This document shows positions 62,035 through 64,000 of a stretch of DNA of 64,000 nt, in pieces. The DNA lies in assembly GCF_905163445.1 (NCBI RefSeq), contig NC_053193.1:1922001-1986000 (forward strand), written 5' to 3'. A model generated the notes under the pieces. The model was not told the origin of the DNA, searched no databases, and was given only the letters and a program-made list of their open reading frames with translations. Positions within the stretch are counted from its first letter, which is position 1. Each line of letters opens with the position of its first letter. The stretch is from Pararge aegeria (Eukaryota; Arthropoda; Insecta; Lepidoptera; Nymphalidae). The position numbers and the translations under genes are program-made.

Positions 62035-62515
62035 GAATTTAGCGCCAGAGAATAAAAACTCAACTGCACTTTATCAAAAGTTACATCGTAACTTGTCGCA
62101 ACAAGTTAGAAACTTTGCACAATGGATATTGGAATTTTACACGGGTAATCCGCAGTTAAGAAAAGAACGCTGTATATTATTTTTATGGGTACAGTATTCC
62201 ACTTGGTAACCGAAGCTTTTATGTATATTACACAGAATTATGAACATACAAAAACCGTGTACACGAATAATATTGAAGCATCAAAAACCACACAACTTTA
62301 GTAGTGTTTATCGAACTGGCGGTTAGTCACCCTAATCCATATACCCAGTAGTTGACAGTAATTATCTTACCATAAAATGGTGAAAATGGGAAATGTTTGT
62401 GAGCTAACATTCCGCCGGTTTGAAGAGAGAATTGTTCGGGACTTTTTCACTGCTTTTGGACACAATTAACTGCATGCATTAAGAGCTGAATGAGGGTGCT
62501 GAATCTTCTTAACTC
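62035..62515 (+). repeat. Family G, full copy
   Basis: Includes AACTCAACTGCACTTTATCA, AACTTGTCGCAACAAGTTAG, CTTGGTAACCGAAGC, AACCGTGTACACGAATAATA, TTTGTGAGCTAACATTCCG and AACTCTGTGG. Inverted relative to 54330-54790. No ORF is evident. Confidence 0.75.
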
Positions 62516-62569
62516 TGTGGTATAGAATTATCTTAATAAGATAATTTTGCGACTCATATATGCTACTAG

Positions 62570-62725
62570 CCCTGCGATGACCAACCCGCCTGCCCAGCGT
62601 GGTCATTATCGGGCATATCTTTAATGGGAAGGAGAAAAAAACCAACTTGGAACTCCCTACAAAAGACCTATGTCCAGCAGTGGACGTCTATCGGTTGATG
62701 TGATGATGATGATGATATGCTACTA
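62570..62725 (+). repeat. RTE/family M 3' end
   Basis: CGATGACCAACCCGCCTGCC, CCAGCGTGGTCATTATCGGG, then CCTATGTCCAGCAGTGGACG and a TGATGATGATGATGAT tail. Confidence 0.65.
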
Positions 62726-62879
62726 GATATAAACAGTTTCTCTGACGCATATTCGGCCAGGGTAGTCCGTCTCCGGTATTTTCCATCTATGCGGGAGACG
62801 TTAGTGCAGCGTGAGCGCCAATAGAGGTGCGTTTCTATACCCCCAATCTCATAGTCCGATGACACATACTCATAACTCC

Positions 62880-62942
62880 GGATCGAACTCGGTCTCCACG
62901 AAAAGAAAGCCGAAGCTTTACCCACTAGGCTATTACCGTTTT
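62880..62942 (-). repeat. SINE-B head fragment
   Basis: 'ggatcgaactcggtctccac' and 'tttacccactaggctattac' are the complements of the B-box and A-box regions. Confidence 0.65.
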
Positions 62943-62960
62943 TTTAGTATAGTACCGCAA

Positions 62961-63050
62961 TTATAAGTATTCATGAATATTATTGATAAAAAAATATTGA
63001 TCAGTTATCTTAGGAGCCATAGCTTAAGCTACGCTTACTTTACGCTACAC
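62961..63050 (+). repeat. SINE-A 3' fragment
   Basis: TATAAGTATTCATGAATATT, GATCAGTTATCTTAGGAGCC and AAGCTACGCTTACTTTACGC. Confidence 0.65.
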
Positions 63051-63099
63051 TACTTACGTTCCTATTTGATTTCATAGATAGTTTATGAAGAAAAATAAT

Positions 63100-63127
63100 A
63101 AGAAAAGAAGAAGAAGAAGAAGAAGAA
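63100..63127. repeat. (AAG)n microsatellite
   Basis: A pure GAA/AAG trinucleotide run. Confidence 0.9.
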
Positions 63128-63483
63128 TAAAAGCTACTTTTTATAGTTTGAAAACAGTACCATGTCAAAATAATCTCGTGCAGCAGCTAAATATTAGTAA
63201 CATTACAAACGGATGACATTGTAGCGAAATTTATATTCAAAAGTACTTGAATATACGTTATTACATATCAAATAACATTTAAGTTAGCATAACTCCTCAA
63301 ACGAGGAAACTATTCTAACCGAAACTTAACCAAGTAGCTCGCGTCAAACGAATGTCGCCGGAGTTCGCGCTCGTATTTACTGCAACTGCGACTAACAACT
63401 TACAACTCATGTACGTTATGAAACTGCACAATGTGTTTATGGCTTTGTTGTTTACATAACCACCCGTTTATATATAATCGGCA
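63128..63483. other. Unassigned
   Basis: Nothing recognised. Confidence 0.4.
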
Positions 63484-63535
63484 TTATCATCGTTATTAAA
63501 CCATTACTAGTCCACTACAAGGCACGTGAACTCTT
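63484..63535 (-). repeat. SINE-B extreme 3' fragment
   Basis: 'tatcatcgttattaaaccat' and 'tactagtccactacaaggca' resemble the reversed SINE-B end. Confidence 0.5.
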
Positions 63536-63620
63536 TTATAATAATTATAATAATAAAGCTTCATTTACATTCCTTACAACTAAGTACCTTACTGGCTAAA
63601 CAACGGAGAAGCTCTCCAAT

Positions 63621-64000
63621 ATGAACATTGTACATCAAAATATACAGAGCTTAACCGGCAAAGAAATTGAAATAGAACTGTTTGTGGAAAAACTCAATAT
63701 ACACATTCTGTGTATTACTGAGCATTGGCTCACTGGTGCACATCCAGCAGTTATCTTAAGGAATTTCAAAATGTCAAGTGTGTTCTTCAGAAGGACTGCA
63801 ATTCATGGTGGGTCCTTAATTTTTGTACACAATAATATAACTTGTAAGGAGCGAAAAGACATAGTTAGTCTTTCTGTTGAACGCACTGTAGAACTATCTT
63901 GTGTGGAGCTGGAGCGATTTATAATAGTGTGTGTATATCGTCCCCCCTCAGGTGATTTTAGCCTTTTTGAGGATGTAATGGAAGATGTGCTTAAGCGATT
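63621..64000 (+). CDS. LINE ORF2 start: AP-like endonuclease domain (partial)
   Basis: The frame is open from ATG at 63621 to the window edge (126 complete codons) with no stop. It starts MNIVHQNIQSL, matching the first strand motif of the apurinic-like endonuclease of CR1/jockey-type LINEs. LNIHILCITEHWL carries the metal-binding-type Glu at residue 35. GGSLIFVHNN and VCVYRPPSGDFSLFEDVME are two further family motifs. This domain nicks target DNA before reverse transcription. The element continues beyond 64000, and the 5' UTR would begin after 63535. It is the only place here where the 5' coding end of a LINE is seen; whether it belongs to LINE-1, LINE-2 or the 51-kb family cannot be decided from this window. 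Confidence 0.8.
   Translation, partial: MNIVHQNIQSLTGKEIEIELFVEKLNIHILCITEHWLTGAHPAVILRNFKMSSVFFRRTAIHGGSLIFVHNNITCKERKDIVSLSVERTVELSCVELERFIIVCVYRPPSGDFSLFEDVMEDVLKR

Overview
The window looks like intergenic DNA from a lepidopteran, most likely a butterfly. This is inferred from the AT-rich background and from several tRNA-derived SINEs and truncated LINE 3' ends of the kind that saturate moth and butterfly genomes; the species cannot be read from the sequence. I recognise no host protein-coding gene with confidence. The only intact long coding sequence belongs to a transposon, and almost everything else that can be explained is transposable-element debris, much of it nested.

The centrepiece is at 29119-31767: a 2,641-bp DNA transposon with about 30-bp terminal inverted repeats, a 4-bp AAAT target duplication, iterated subterminal motifs, and a two-exon transposase gene (29491-29594 joined to 29709-31425, about 606 codons, no internal stop). 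The protein has the layout of the insect 'DUF7869-like' DDE proteins; the 4-bp duplication suggests the Sola superfamily, but that assignment is an inference.

Layout. 1-7 kb: SINE-A and SINE-B copies, a foldback element, LINE-3 inserted into LINE-2, and an unexplained 159-codon minus-strand ORF. 7-13 kb: LINE-3 3' ends in both orientations, a two-copy repeat, and a cluster of the short family J. 13 kb: a possible exon on the minus strand. 14-28 kb: SINE and LINE fragments, a foldback repeat, and single members of three dispersed repeat families (G, H, I) that have inverted partners elsewhere in the window. 29-32 kb: the transposon. 32-36 kb: LINE-1 copies and a complete 205-bp hAT-type MITE. 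36-47 kb: RTE fragments, SINE-A copies, LINE-1 inserted in LINE-2, and partners of families H and I. 47-58 kb: a decayed Ty3/Gypsy integrase, two LINE coding remnants, family G, and SINE-A inside SINE-B. 58-64 kb: more of the same, ending in the open endonuclease domain of a LINE that runs off the window.

Working names used throughout. SINE-A: 'CTGCTTTCTGAGTCCAAGG' tRNA-like head. SINE-B: 'CAACGGTGAAGGAAAACATC' body. SINE-C, SINE-D, SINE-E: three further tRNA-like families. LINE-1: C-terminus DKKAWV, GTCAAA tail. LINE-2: tail with GCCGGCTTCTTCTCGG. LINE-3: tail with an ATCGCT/AGCGAT hairpin and ATTC or TTC repeats. LINE-5: decayed jockey/CR1-like ORF. Letters E to M: short families I could not name. 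Boundaries of degenerate repeats are approximate, usually within 10-20 bases.
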